DNA from: an uncultured Lachnospiraceae bacterium
Lineage (GTDB): Bacteria; Bacillota; Clostridia; Lachnospirales; Lachnospiraceae
Length of the DNA: 6,569 nucleotides
Direction: 5' to 3'
NCBI GenBank assembly: GCA_910579425.1
Contig: CAJTVL010000142.1
Span: 1 to 6,569 of the forward strand
A model generated the notes under the pieces. That model was not told the origin of the DNA, made no database searches, and saw nothing but the letters and a program-made list of their open reading frames with translations. Positions 1 to 5,254 of this stretch are shown piece by piece (position 1 is the stretch's first letter; each line of letters opens with the position of its first letter). The translations under genes were made by a program, and so were the position numbers.

Positions 1-95
1 CTGATTTTAGCTTTTGTTGCAGTTTATCCGTTGCGTATTTGTGTGCAAAATCTGGCTGGAACTATTCCATTTTTGGAAGGGGATTCCACTTGGGT
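1..95. other. Window edge, no assignable gene
   Basis: This stretch lies downstream of the MobC-like gene on the minus strand, where a relaxase gene would normally start, but no relaxase N-terminus is visible. After an in-frame stop near position 62, the minus strand has a short open reading stretch to the window edge (begins FQPDFAHKYATDKLQQ) with plausible codons. It is too short to assign. A small inverted repeat, TGGAA-N3-TTCCA, lies at about 57-69. Confidence 0.3.
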
Positions 96-296
96 TTATT
101 GCTTCATGGTGGGCTGTTTTGAGAGCATGGCTTTCTGTTTATCCCACACCTGCTTCATCAGCTTCTTCACCTCTTCAACATCGGCTTTATACACATTGCC
201 TGTGGCGTTCATGCGTTTTGCTATCTGTTCCAGTATGTATTGCTCCTTGTCACTTAGATATATTTTCAGTTTATTTTTGCGCTCACGGTTTGCCAT
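96..296 (-). CDS. mobC: MobC-like mobilization protein, internally shortened
   Basis: This gene encodes a 66-residue basic protein resembling plasmid mobilization relaxosome protein MobC, which in the family helps the relaxase act at oriT. The start (MANRERKNKLKIYLSDKEQ) matches the usual MobC N-terminus, a ribbon-helix-helix type opening. The second half (IAKRMNATGNVYKADVEEVK, then LMKQVWDKQKAML) matches the usual C-terminus. Family members as I recall them are about 110-120 residues, and the middle that normally joins ILEQ to NQIAKRMN is missing, so an in-frame deletion of roughly 45-50 codons is inferred. An AAGGAG ribosome binding site lies just upstream of the ATG on the minus strand. 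No relaxase gene follows within the window. The ORF is open, but the product is probably non-functional. Confidence 0.7.
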   Translation of the reverse strand: MANRERKNKLKIYLSDKEQYILEQIAKRMNATGNVYKADVEEVKKLMKQVWDKQKAMLSKQPTMKQ

Positions 297-430
297 TTAT
301 TATCTCCTTTCTGTGTTGGATTTTTGAAAGGATTTTACACAATCTTCAATCCTGCTGTGGGGGGTGTTCGTGCAAAAAAACAGTGAAAAAAATCAGAAAT
401 CCCGGCAGGAGATTTTATGATTTTTGAGCG

Positions 431-530
431 CAGAGGGGGCTAGGGGGATTCTTCCCCCTACAAGCAGATTTTCCAGATTCCCGCTCCGGGGGGATTTGGG
501 AAAATCGGAGCCTGTGAGGGAACACAGGCA
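431..530. other. Hairpin-rich candidate origin of transfer (oriT)
   Basis: The region upstream of the MobC-like gene holds three inverted repeats in under 100 bases. The strongest has arms TAGGGGGA (441-448) and TCCCCCTA (453-460) around a 4-base loop, preceded by another G-run at 434-439. The second pairs GCTCCG (483-488) with CGGAGC (506-511). The third pairs GCCTGTG (510-516) with CACAGGC (523-529). A stacked set of inverted repeats in the non-coding region upstream of mobC is where an oriT is expected in mobilizable elements of Firmicutes. The nic site cannot be placed by eye. The first hairpin has no T-run, so it is a poor terminator candidate. Confidence 0.45.
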
Positions 531-601
531 GTGCTTGCTGTTACTTCAAAGAGAAAGTTTCTGGTTTTAGCTGACTGTAAGAAAAAGCAGAAAATTTTTT
601 G

Positions 602-630
602 AGGAACGTACCCATATACGGGAACTTCCT
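602..630. repeat. Imperfect inverted repeat between oriT-like region and transposase remnant
   Basis: The outer arms are AGGAA (602-606) and TTCCT (626-630), and the inner arms are CCC (611-613) and GGG (620-622) around a short A/T-rich centre. It lies close to the point where transposase similarity ends. It could be a terminal or regulatory repeat of either neighbouring element, or chance. Confidence 0.25.
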
Positions 631-1337
631 TTATCTACAATTAACATCACAAACAGCGGAGAAAGGGGGTGAAAAAATGTTAGACCGTTCCACCACATGT
701 GCCATGTTGTTGCAGGAGCAGCCGCCCCTGTCGCCAATGTAGACATTCTTCCTGCCGGGAAGAGTCCCGTGCCGGTCCACGATGTCGCAGAATGCGCCAA
801 ATTCGTTTTTTTCATGCACGGGCTGGAGGATGGCGTCCGTATAGATGTGTGCATCCAGGTCAAAAAAGGTATTTATATGTATGCAGTAGACACCGCTGGC
901 GGAATGGCCGGGAAAGCAGAAATACTCCGTGGGAGCGAGTTTGGGCTGCTGAAAAAAGTGGTGGTGGAGCCGTCAGCGGCCAGGCAGCGGTATCCGTCGT
1001 CTGTGGAGGGGAAGCCCGCCTGCCTGGTGACGGAATGGTTGAAGCCCGCAAGGACGGCTTCCAGGGCATCGGGCCTTAGTTTCGCACGCTGCTGGTTCAG
1101 GGCGGGAAGGGATGGCATTTCCTGGTCCAGCCCCCAGAAGTCCAGCATCTCCACCCTGGCAGAAGAAGAGCCTTTAGAGACAAGAAAGGAAATAAGAGTG
1201 TCCGGAGAGATTTTCCGCTGTCTGGTGAAATCCTCTGCTTTTTGGGTGGGATAGTTGAGTTGACAGGATAGATATAGGGTAGGTTGTGGAGATAGGATTG
1301 TTAAGAGTAGGTTGAGCGGATAGAATAGATAAAACAC
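631..1337 (-). pseudogene. IS4-family transposase, N-terminal half, frameshifted and truncated
   Basis: Read on the minus strand, this is the front half of an IS4-type DDE transposase. Similarity begins near 1247 (AEDFTRQRKISPDTLISFL), passes through QQRAKLRPDALEAV, and reaches LAADGSTTTFFSSP, where the Asp of AADGS fits the first catalytic residue. At about 940-942 one base is missing. Restoring it continues as KLAPTEYFCFPGHSASGVY, then HINTFFDLDAHIYTDAI, KNEFGAFCDIVDRHG and VYIGDRGGCSCNNMAHVVER. The GDRG Asp fits the second catalytic residue, and the family usually has GDRGYCSYNN there, so two tyrosines are replaced. Similarity stops near 680, and the part carrying the catalytic Glu is absent. 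A stop follows at 631. The upstream 30 codons (1248-1337) look non-coding. No terminal inverted repeat or target duplication was recognised. Confidence 0.8.
1249..1323. repeat. Short degenerate direct repeats (GGATAG / GTAGGTTG)
   Basis: GGATAG occurs at 1249-1254, 1266-1271 and 1318-1323. GTAGGTTG occurs at 1279-1286 and 1307-1314. GATAGG lies at 1291-1296. The purine-rich stretch sits between the transposase remnant and the repressor promoter, and may be the outer end of the insertion sequence. No function is assigned. Confidence 0.35.
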
Positions 1338-1385
1338 GTTGTTTCTGGTGGAAAATAATGTACTTGCTTTATTTCGTTCGAAAAC

Positions 1386-1414
1386 TTGACAAGAAGTCTC
1401 TTAATTGTTATAAT
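1386..1414 (+). promoter_or_regulatory. Consensus sigma-A promoter of the TetR-type regulator
   Basis: TTGACA (1386-1391) and TATAAT (1409-1414) are both perfect consensus boxes separated by exactly 17 bases. Transcription should start near 1420, about 34 bases before the chosen start codon. A short palindrome (TTTCG-TT-CGAAA, 1372-1383) lies just upstream. The promoter rules out the ATG at 1358 as a start for the regulator, because it would lie outside the transcript. Confidence 0.85.
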
Positions 1415-1437
1415 GACCATACAAACAAATTTAGTCA
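1414..1437. promoter_or_regulatory. Candidate TetR operator O1 (autoregulation)
   Basis: This is a 24-base element with outer arms TGAC (1414-1417) and GTCA (1434-1437). It begins at the last base of the -10 box and covers the predicted start of transcription, so bound repressor would block its own gene. It matches the element at 2085-2108 at 18 of 24 positions with the same length and arms, which is the main reason to call it an operator. Confidence 0.65.
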
Positions 1438-1453
1438 AAAAGAGGTGGCGGCA

Positions 1454-2044
1454 GTGCCAAAGAGTTACTCTGAGCAGGAAAAAGAATATATAAGGAAACG
1501 CTTAAAAGAAGAAGCGGCAAAATGCCTTGCGAAGTACGGCGTTCGCCGCACGACGGTTGATGAAATTGTGAAGCGGGTTAATATTCCAAAAGGGACTTTT
1601 TATCTTTTTTATAAATCAAAGGAACTGCTTTTGTTTGATGTTATTCAGGAACAGCAGGAGAATGTCAATCGTGAGTTGTACCAATCGATTTCTGGTATTG
1701 CCGATACGGAATTTTCGGCAGAAAAGCTGACCGATGTGATTTTCGGATTTTATAAAATGACAGAGAAAATGTTGATCTTGAAAATGCTTGATGTTAACGA
1801 AGTGGAATTGCTTGCACGTAAGCTGCCGCGGGAAATAGTCGAGGAGCATTTTCAGGACGATACGGATACGATTGAAAAAATATTTGCCCTGCTTCCCGTA
1901 AAAAAAGAAGTAGACATAAAGGTTGTCAGTGCCGCATTCCACGCAATTTATTTTGCAACGCTGCATAAAGCGGAGATAGGTGAAGAAGAGTATGATGAGG
2001 CACTGCGTATTTTAATTTATGGAATTGTAACACAATTTATCTAA
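1454..2044 (+). CDS. TetR/AcrR-family transcriptional repressor
   Basis: This 196-residue protein is of typical TetR length. The DNA-binding domain is at the N-terminus: residues about 10-60 include AAKCLAKYGVRRTTVDEIVK and then RVNIPKGTFYLFYKSKELLL, the characteristic TetR helix-turn-helix with its G-T-F-Y-x-Y/F-F-x-x-K-x-E-L ending. Residues from about 65 form the variable all-helical ligand-binding and dimerization part, whose ligand cannot be predicted. The start chosen is GTG at 1454, preceded by AGAGGTGG at 1441-1448. An in-frame ATG at 1358 lies upstream of the consensus promoter and is rejected. The gene is followed by the exporter genes in the same direction, and a matching dyad lies before each transcription unit. 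It is therefore inferred to repress both itself and the exporter and to release on binding an exported compound. Confidence 0.92.
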   Translation: MPKSYSEQEKEYIRKRLKEEAAKCLAKYGVRRTTVDEIVKRVNIPKGTFYLFYKSKELLLFDVIQEQQENVNRELYQSISGIADTEFSAEKLTDVIFGFYKMTEKMLILKMLDVNEVELLARKLPREIVEEHFQDDTDTIEKIFALLPVKKEVDIKVVSAAFHAIYFATLHKAEIGEEEYDEALRILIYGIVTQFI

Positions 2045-2045
2045 A

Positions 2046-2068
2046 AAGTCCGGCTATCAGCCGGACTT
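2046..2068. terminator. Hairpin after the regulator gene
   Basis: A perfect 9-base-pair stem (AAGTCCGGC, 2046-2054; GCCGGACTT, 2060-2068) with a 5-base loop begins one base after the TAA of the regulator. On the plus strand it is followed by AAAAC rather than a T-run, so termination would be weak. On the minus strand it is followed by TTTTT, which is the better terminator orientation. It may trim or attenuate read-through into the exporter genes, or act on antisense transcripts. Confidence 0.55.
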
Positions 2069-2083
2069 AAAACAAGCCATTAA

Positions 2084-2114
2084 TTGACTATTTAAATTTA
2101 TTTAGTCATATAGT
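2084..2114 (+). promoter_or_regulatory. Candidate operator O2 and promoter region of the exporter operon
   Basis: The dyad at 2085-2108 has arms TGACTA and TAGTCA and an A/T-only centre, and 20 of 24 positions obey two-fold symmetry. It resembles the element over the regulator promoter. TTGACT (2084-2089) overlaps its left end and could be a -35 box. The best -10-like string, TATAGT (2109-2114), lies 19 bases away and would start transcription almost inside the ribosome binding site. The exact promoter is therefore uncertain, and part of the expression may come from the upstream promoter. Confidence 0.6.
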
Positions 2115-2128
2115 ATAAGGAGGAATAT

Positions 2129-2974
2129 ATGATACAAGTTAGCAACCTTTCGTTCAGCTATACAAAGCAGCCTTTTATTTCTGATATGAGCTTTTCTGTT
2201 TCTTCGGGTGAAATCTTTGGATTTTTAGGACCGTCTGGGGCAGGTAAAAGCACATTGCAAAAAATATTGATAGGTCTGCTGACCAATTATCTAGGTTCTG
2301 CGATGGTAAACGGTATTGAGTGCAGGGAACACACAAAGTGTTTTTATGAAGATATAGGGGTGGATTTTGAATTTTCAACCATGTATGAAAAATTGACTGC
2401 GAAAGAAAATCTGAGGTTTTTCTCATCGCTGTATGAAAAAAAGCCGCGTCCGATTGAGGAACTTTTGGAAATGGTAGGATTAGAGCACGACGCAGATAAG
2501 TGCGTATCCGATTATTCAAAGGGTATGAAATCCCGCTTAAACTTTATAAAAGCATTGCTGCATGACCCGCTTTTGCTTTGCCTTGACGAGCCGACCAGTG
2601 GACTTGATCCCACAAACAGTCGTATGATGAAAGATATGATTTTAGCGGAAAAGGCAAAAAGGAAAACTATTCTTCTGACAACGCATAATATGCAGGATGC
2701 AGCCGAGCTTTGTGACAGAGTAGCATTTATTGTGGGTGGCAAAATATGCGCTCTTGACAGCCCGCATAATCTGATTATGTCAAAAGGTGCGGCAACCGTA
2801 ACTTATACATGGATCGAGAATGGGGAGCATAGTGCAAGCTGTCCTCTCGAACACTTATCTTCGGATGAACAGTTGAAGAGTTTAATTGCCAAAAACTGTC
2901 TGCAGTCCATTCATAGCAGCGAGCCAACTTTAAATGACATTTTTATGGATATTACGGGGAGGACGCTGCTATGA
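2129..2974 (+). CDS. ABC transporter ATP-binding protein (drug-export type)
   Basis: This 281-residue cytoplasmic ATPase should power the two permeases that follow. Visible motifs are Walker A GPSGAGKST (residues 34-42), signature YSKGM (129-133) in place of LSGGQ, Walker B LLLCLDEP (148-155, with Glu154 as catalytic base), D-loop SGLD (157-160) and H-loop His186 in TTHNM. The Q-loop position reads IGVDFEF, so the usual glutamine is not obvious; acidic residues there are common in DrrA/CcmA-type exporters. A C-terminal tail of about 65 residues ends with PTLNDIFMDITGR, a common ending in this group. The start ATG has AAGGAGG five bases upstream. The TGA stop overlaps the next ATG (ATGA), indicating translational coupling. 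The protein resembles ATPases annotated as fluoroquinolone export proteins, but the substrate here is inferred only. Confidence 0.93.
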   Translation: MIQVSNLSFSYTKQPFISDMSFSVSSGEIFGFLGPSGAGKSTLQKILIGLLTNYLGSAMVNGIECREHTKCFYEDIGVDFEFSTMYEKLTAKENLRFFSSLYEKKPRPIEELLEMVGLEHDADKCVSDYSKGMKSRLNFIKALLHDPLLLCLDEPTSGLDPTNSRMMKDMILAEKAKRKTILLTTHNMQDAAELCDRVAFIVGGKICALDSPHNLIMSKGAATVTYTWIENGEHSASCPLEHLSSDEQLKSLIAKNCLQSIHSSEPTLNDIFMDITGRTLL

Positions 2975-3651
2975 GGTTAAAAAGTTTGTTTTTATTGGAT
3001 ATGCGTTTTCAAGCAAAACATGGTTTTTATTTTTTATATGTTGTTTTAACGGTAATCTATGCGGTTGCTCTTTTGGCCGTTCCAGAGAGCTGGAAAGAAA
3101 AAACTGCAATTATTTTGATTTTCTCTGATCCGGCATCAATGGGGTTGTTTTTCATGGGTGCGATTGTTCTTTTGGAAAAAAGTCAGCATACACCATGTGC
3201 ATTTGCAGTTTCTCCTGTTCGTCCGATGGAATATATTATTGCCAAAGTTAGTTCATTGTCTGCTGTTTCACTTGTTGTCGCCGCTATATTGGCGTTAATA
3301 GCAAGAGTGGATAACTTACATATTGTACTGCTTGGTACGGTTATATCCAACGTGATATTTACACTCTTAGGCATTATTATTGCAACGAAAATAATCAGCC
3401 TCAATCAGTTTATTTTATGGACTGTACCAATAGAGATTGTTTGTTTTGTTCCTGCAATATTGCATTTGTTCAAACTTACTCCGGTCTGGCTTTGGTATTA
3501 TCCTATTAATGTTTGCATGGAAATGGTTTCAGGCTATGCCCCGTCCGCAATAGAAATTTTTATTGTGACAGCATGGATGGCAGTTCTATTAGTTTTTTCA
3601 AAATATTGTGTCTTGAAAATGTGGAGCAATATGGGAGGTGTGAAATTATGA
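2971..3651 (+). CDS. ABC-2 type transporter permease, first subunit
   Basis: This 226-residue membrane protein has about six hydrophobic segments, at roughly residues 20-36, 45-68, 95-111, 118-139, 147-167 and 193-210. Between segments two and three is LLEKSQHTPCAFAVSPVRP followed by MEYIIAKV. The pattern of an acidic residue before the loop and then S/T-P-(L/V)-x-x-x-x-Y is typical of drug-export ABC-2 permeases and probably contacts the ATPase. The start overlaps the ATPase stop by ATGA. Together with the next gene it should form a heterodimeric pore. The overall look (FSDPASMGLFFMGAIVL, one ATPase with two unlike permeases) matches proteins annotated as fluoroquinolone transport permeases. 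The family call is good; the drug specificity is unproven. Confidence 0.88.
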   Translation: MRLKSLFLLDMRFQAKHGFYFLYVVLTVIYAVALLAVPESWKEKTAIILIFSDPASMGLFFMGAIVLLEKSQHTPCAFAVSPVRPMEYIIAKVSSLSAVSLVVAAILALIARVDNLHIVLLGTVISNVIFTLLGIIIATKIISLNQFILWTVPIEIVCFVPAILHLFKLTPVWLWYYPINVCMEMVSGYAPSAIEIFIVTAWMAVLLVFSKYCVLKMWSNMGGVKL

Positions 3652-4358
3652 AAACTATTCGGATAAGTTTTTTTCAAATGCTGGCATATATGCGGCGGGA
3701 CAGGATGTTATTTGCCGCCTGTCTTGCGCCGATTCTTGCAGGATTTCTATTCCAGTTTGCTATACCTCTTTTAGAAGCTGCTTTAACGGACTGGTTTCAT
3801 GTACCGGCAATCATCGTCCCCTACTATGCGCTGATTGACATATTCTTTGCTATGCTGTCACCTGCAATGTTTTGCTTTGTTTCGGCAATGGTTGCCTTAG
3901 AAGAAACCGATGAAAAGACGGCAGCGTATTTATTTGTTACGCCATTAGGGAGAAACGGTTATCTGGCTGCAAGGCTGGGTATTCCTTCTGCTGCCGCTTT
4001 TCTTGTAACCAGCGTCCTGATGCCTGTATTCAAGCTGACTTCTCTTTCTACGGTTGATATTATATTGCTTGCGGCAGGAGGAACATTGCAGGGTATTATT
4101 ATCTCATTACTGATACTAACCTTTTCATCAAATAAACTGGAGGGCATGGCGATAACAAAACTGTCTACGCTTATGATTTGCGGTGCAGCTATCCCATTTT
4201 TTATAAAACACGATGTACAATATGTACTATCTCCGCTGCCTTCTTTTTGGATCGGAAAAACAATTTGCGAGAGTGCATCGCTTTACATGCTGCCTGCATT
4301 CATTTTATCAATTACATGGATTTACTTTTTGTTAAAACGGTACCTGCGTAAGATTTAG
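3648..4358 (+). CDS. ABC-2 type transporter permease, second subunit
   Basis: This 236-residue membrane protein has about six hydrophobic segments, at roughly residues 20-41, 57-82, 110-127, 136-158, 172-186 and 213-229. The loop after segment two, EETDEKTAAYLFVTPLGRNG followed by YLAARL, is the counterpart of the loop in the first permease, with the same E-x-x-x-x-T...TP-L-x-x-x-x-Y arrangement. This suggests an old duplication followed by divergence. The start is the ATG at 3648: GGGAGGTG lies seven bases upstream and the ATG overlaps the previous TGA. The open frame extends upstream to 3513 but only inside the first permease gene. The gene ends 47 bases before a strong terminator, so this is the last gene of the operon. 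It probably pairs with the first permease as an export heterodimer. Confidence 0.87.
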   Translation: MKTIRISFFQMLAYMRRDRMLFAACLAPILAGFLFQFAIPLLEAALTDWFHVPAIIVPYYALIDIFFAMLSPAMFCFVSAMVALEETDEKTAAYLFVTPLGRNGYLAARLGIPSAAAFLVTSVLMPVFKLTSLSTVDIILLAAGGTLQGIIISLLILTFSSNKLEGMAITKLSTLMICGAAIPFFIKHDVQYVLSPLPSFWIGKTICESASLYMLPAFILSITWIYFLLKRYLRKI

Positions 4359-4405
4359 AATCCAATTTACGTGGGGGTGGATATAAAATGAACCGGGTAA
4401 ATAAG

Positions 4406-4457
4406 AAATAGGCAGTGTTCTAAGCAAAAGGCTTGGAATACTGCCTGTTTCCTTTTT
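4406..4457 (+). terminator. Strong rho-independent terminator of the exporter operon
   Basis: Arms at 4406-4425 and 4431-4450 pair along 20 positions with only three G-T wobbles, around a 5-base AAAAG loop. CCTTTTT follows at 4451-4457. The length and the T-run make this one of the clearest signals in the window. It closes the exporter operon. Confidence 0.92.
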
Positions 4458-4537
4458 AAGAAACGGTTTAATTTGGGATGGAGTAATATCTGCGGATATG
4501 TTAATAATTATAATAAGATTTGAAGGAGGGCATGGAT

Positions 4538-4936
4538 ATGCAGAATAGAATATGGGAACCGGTTGGGCAGTTTTTAAACCGGCTGCGCTGTGAGGATGTA
4601 ACAAGGGATACTGCAGTAAAGGTACCAGGATATAAGGAAACCCTGGAGGAAATGGAGAGGATTCGTGAAAAGGGCGAGGCAGTGATGCAGCAGCTCCCAC
4701 AGGAACAGCGGCAGTTACTTTTGGAGTGGATGGCGAAACTGGAAGATATGAGTTCACTGGAAGGACCGAAAGCATACAGCCAGGGATATGTGGACGGATG
4801 TGTTATGCCGTCTGATATAGTCAGCCAGCAGGGAATTGAGTTCATCGATGTCGGCGATCCGGGAAGGGTCCAGGGCATTGAGGAAGCGGGAACGGAGTGT
4901 CCTGAAATTGCGCTCCACTTTTCCCTTCTTATGTAA
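4538..4936 (+). CDS. DUF6809-like hypothetical protein with aberrant C-terminus
   Basis: AAGGAGG at 4523-4529 lies eight bases before the ATG at 4538; an ATG at 4532 is too close to the site. Residues 1-90 look like a genuine soluble helical protein, with a charged coiled-coil-like stretch (GYKETLEEMERIREKGEAVM) and a closing pattern LLEWMAKLED...YSQGYVDGCVM that recalls small DUF6809 proteins of Clostridia. That assignment is from memory of the pattern and is tentative. From about residue 87 to the stop the frame runs antisense to a transposase fragment, so the last 40-45 residues are probably junk picked up by rearrangement. No good promoter was found; the upstream TATAAT (4509-4514) lacks a -35 and sits too near the ribosome binding site. 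The function is unknown. Confidence 0.55.
   Translation: MQNRIWEPVGQFLNRLRCEDVTRDTAVKVPGYKETLEEMERIREKGEAVMQQLPQEQRQLLLEWMAKLEDMSSLEGPKAYSQGYVDGCVMPSDIVSQQGIEFIDVGDPGRVQGIEEAGTECPEIALHFSLLM
4787..4933 (-). pseudogene. DDE integrase-type transposase fragment (C-terminal part of catalytic domain)
   Basis: The minus strand encodes KGKVERNFRTLRSRFLNALD followed by PSRIADIDELNSLLADYIRR and HNTSVH. This is the end of an rve-type integrase core as seen in IS481/IS3-like and Mu-like transposases. The Glu in KGKVER would be the third catalytic residue, and the N-x-L...Y-x-x-x-H-N-T-x-x-H ending is characteristic. Upstream, the usual PYSPEA-type sequence before KGK is missing and is replaced by the palindrome at 4918-4960. 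Downstream, similarity stops near 4787. Only about 48 codons survive, with no start codon of their own. The fragment overlaps the plus-strand DUF6809-like frame, which reads through it. Confidence 0.68.
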
Positions 4937-4960
4937 AGATTTACATAAGAAAGGGAAAAG
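4918..4960. repeat. Near-perfect long palindrome at a rearrangement junction
   Basis: The left arm at 4918-4937 and the right arm at 4940-4960 are complementary over 20 positions with a single bulged base (CCCTTC versus CCCTTTC) and a 2-base centre. There is no T-run after it, so it does not look like a simple terminator. Because of the symmetry, both strands encode nearly the same peptide, LHKKGK. On the minus strand this runs into the transposase KGKVER motif, suggesting that an inverted duplication of this bit created the palindrome. Confidence 0.85.
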
Positions 4961-5201
4961 AGAAAAGTTCCACCAAAAAGCAGACCATTTCATAGAAGAG
5001 ATACGTGTAGCCCACGTACATTTGTTGGAAGAACTGAACCGGAAGTGGAAGATATTTTTAGATCAGGAATACCAGAAAGAGGCCCGCAGCGGGAGCCGGG
5101 AGTATTATGAATCCTATGGTGTGAGGGTGCCGTCAGCGAGGATCAGCCCGGAGCAGGAATGGCGCGGATTGCGGCTGAAATCCCTTGTTTTTCTTTCGTG
5201 A
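4961..5201 (+). pseudogene. C-terminal remnant of an unrecognised soluble protein
   Basis: The frame on the right side of the palindrome reads ADHFIEEIRVAHVHLLEELN, then RKWKIFLDQEYQKEARSGSR and EYYESYGVRVPSARISPEQE, ending in TGA at 5199-5201. Composition and codon choice look like genuine coding sequence (charged, helical, no low-complexity run), but no start codon or ribosome binding site belongs to it. Upstream, the frame runs through the palindrome into antisense transposase sequence, so the beginning has been lost. I do not recognise the family. It might be the original C-terminal part of the gene whose start lies at 4538, but nothing proves this. Confidence 0.4.
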
Positions 5202-5230
5202 TTGTAGGTTTATATGGCACATAGTATAAT
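5202..5230 (+). promoter_or_regulatory. Promoter upstream of the zinc-ribbon pseudogene
   Basis: TTGTAG (5202-5207) and TATAAT (5225-5230) are 17 bases apart, a good sigma-A pair with a perfect -10 box. GGAGGG at 5243-5248 and the ATG at 5255 follow at normal distances, so the transcription and translation signals survive even though the gene is broken. Confidence 0.65.
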
Positions 5231-5254
5231 AATGGCGAGAACGGAGGGAATGGT

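Noticed and set aside
14..427. Long plus-strand open frames over 14-427
   Set aside because: They lie antisense to the MobC-like gene and through the hairpin region, have Cys/Trp/Phe-rich composition and no ribosome binding site; they are shadows.
697..1254. Plus-strand open frame of 185 codons antisense to the transposase remnant
   Set aside because: The minus strand carries recognisable IS4 transposase motifs over the same stretch, so the plus frame is a mirror effect of G/C-rich codons.
1249..1323. Short GGATAG/GTAGGTTG repeats considered as a CRISPR or iteron array
   Set aside because: The units are too short and unevenly spaced, with no spacer pattern and no replication or cas gene nearby.
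1372..1383. TTTCG-TT-CGAAA palindrome considered as a LexA/SOS box
   Set aside because: It does not match the Firmicute CGAAC-N4-GTTCG consensus, and the paired dyads downstream explain regulation better.
4388..4411. Seven-codon ORF (MNRVNKK) after the second permease, with a G-rich site upstream
   Set aside because: It ends inside the terminator stem and is too short to support; a purine-rich site alone is not evidence of translation.
4509..4514. TATAAT upstream of the DUF6809-like gene
   Set aside because: No -35 box lies at a usable distance, and the transcript would start at or beyond the ribosome binding site; the stretch is simply A/T-rich.
4332..4878. Minus-strand open frames over the terminator and DUF6809-like gene
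   Set aside because: Pro/Ser-rich shadow translations of a plus-strand gene with a clear ribosome binding site; no family resemblance.
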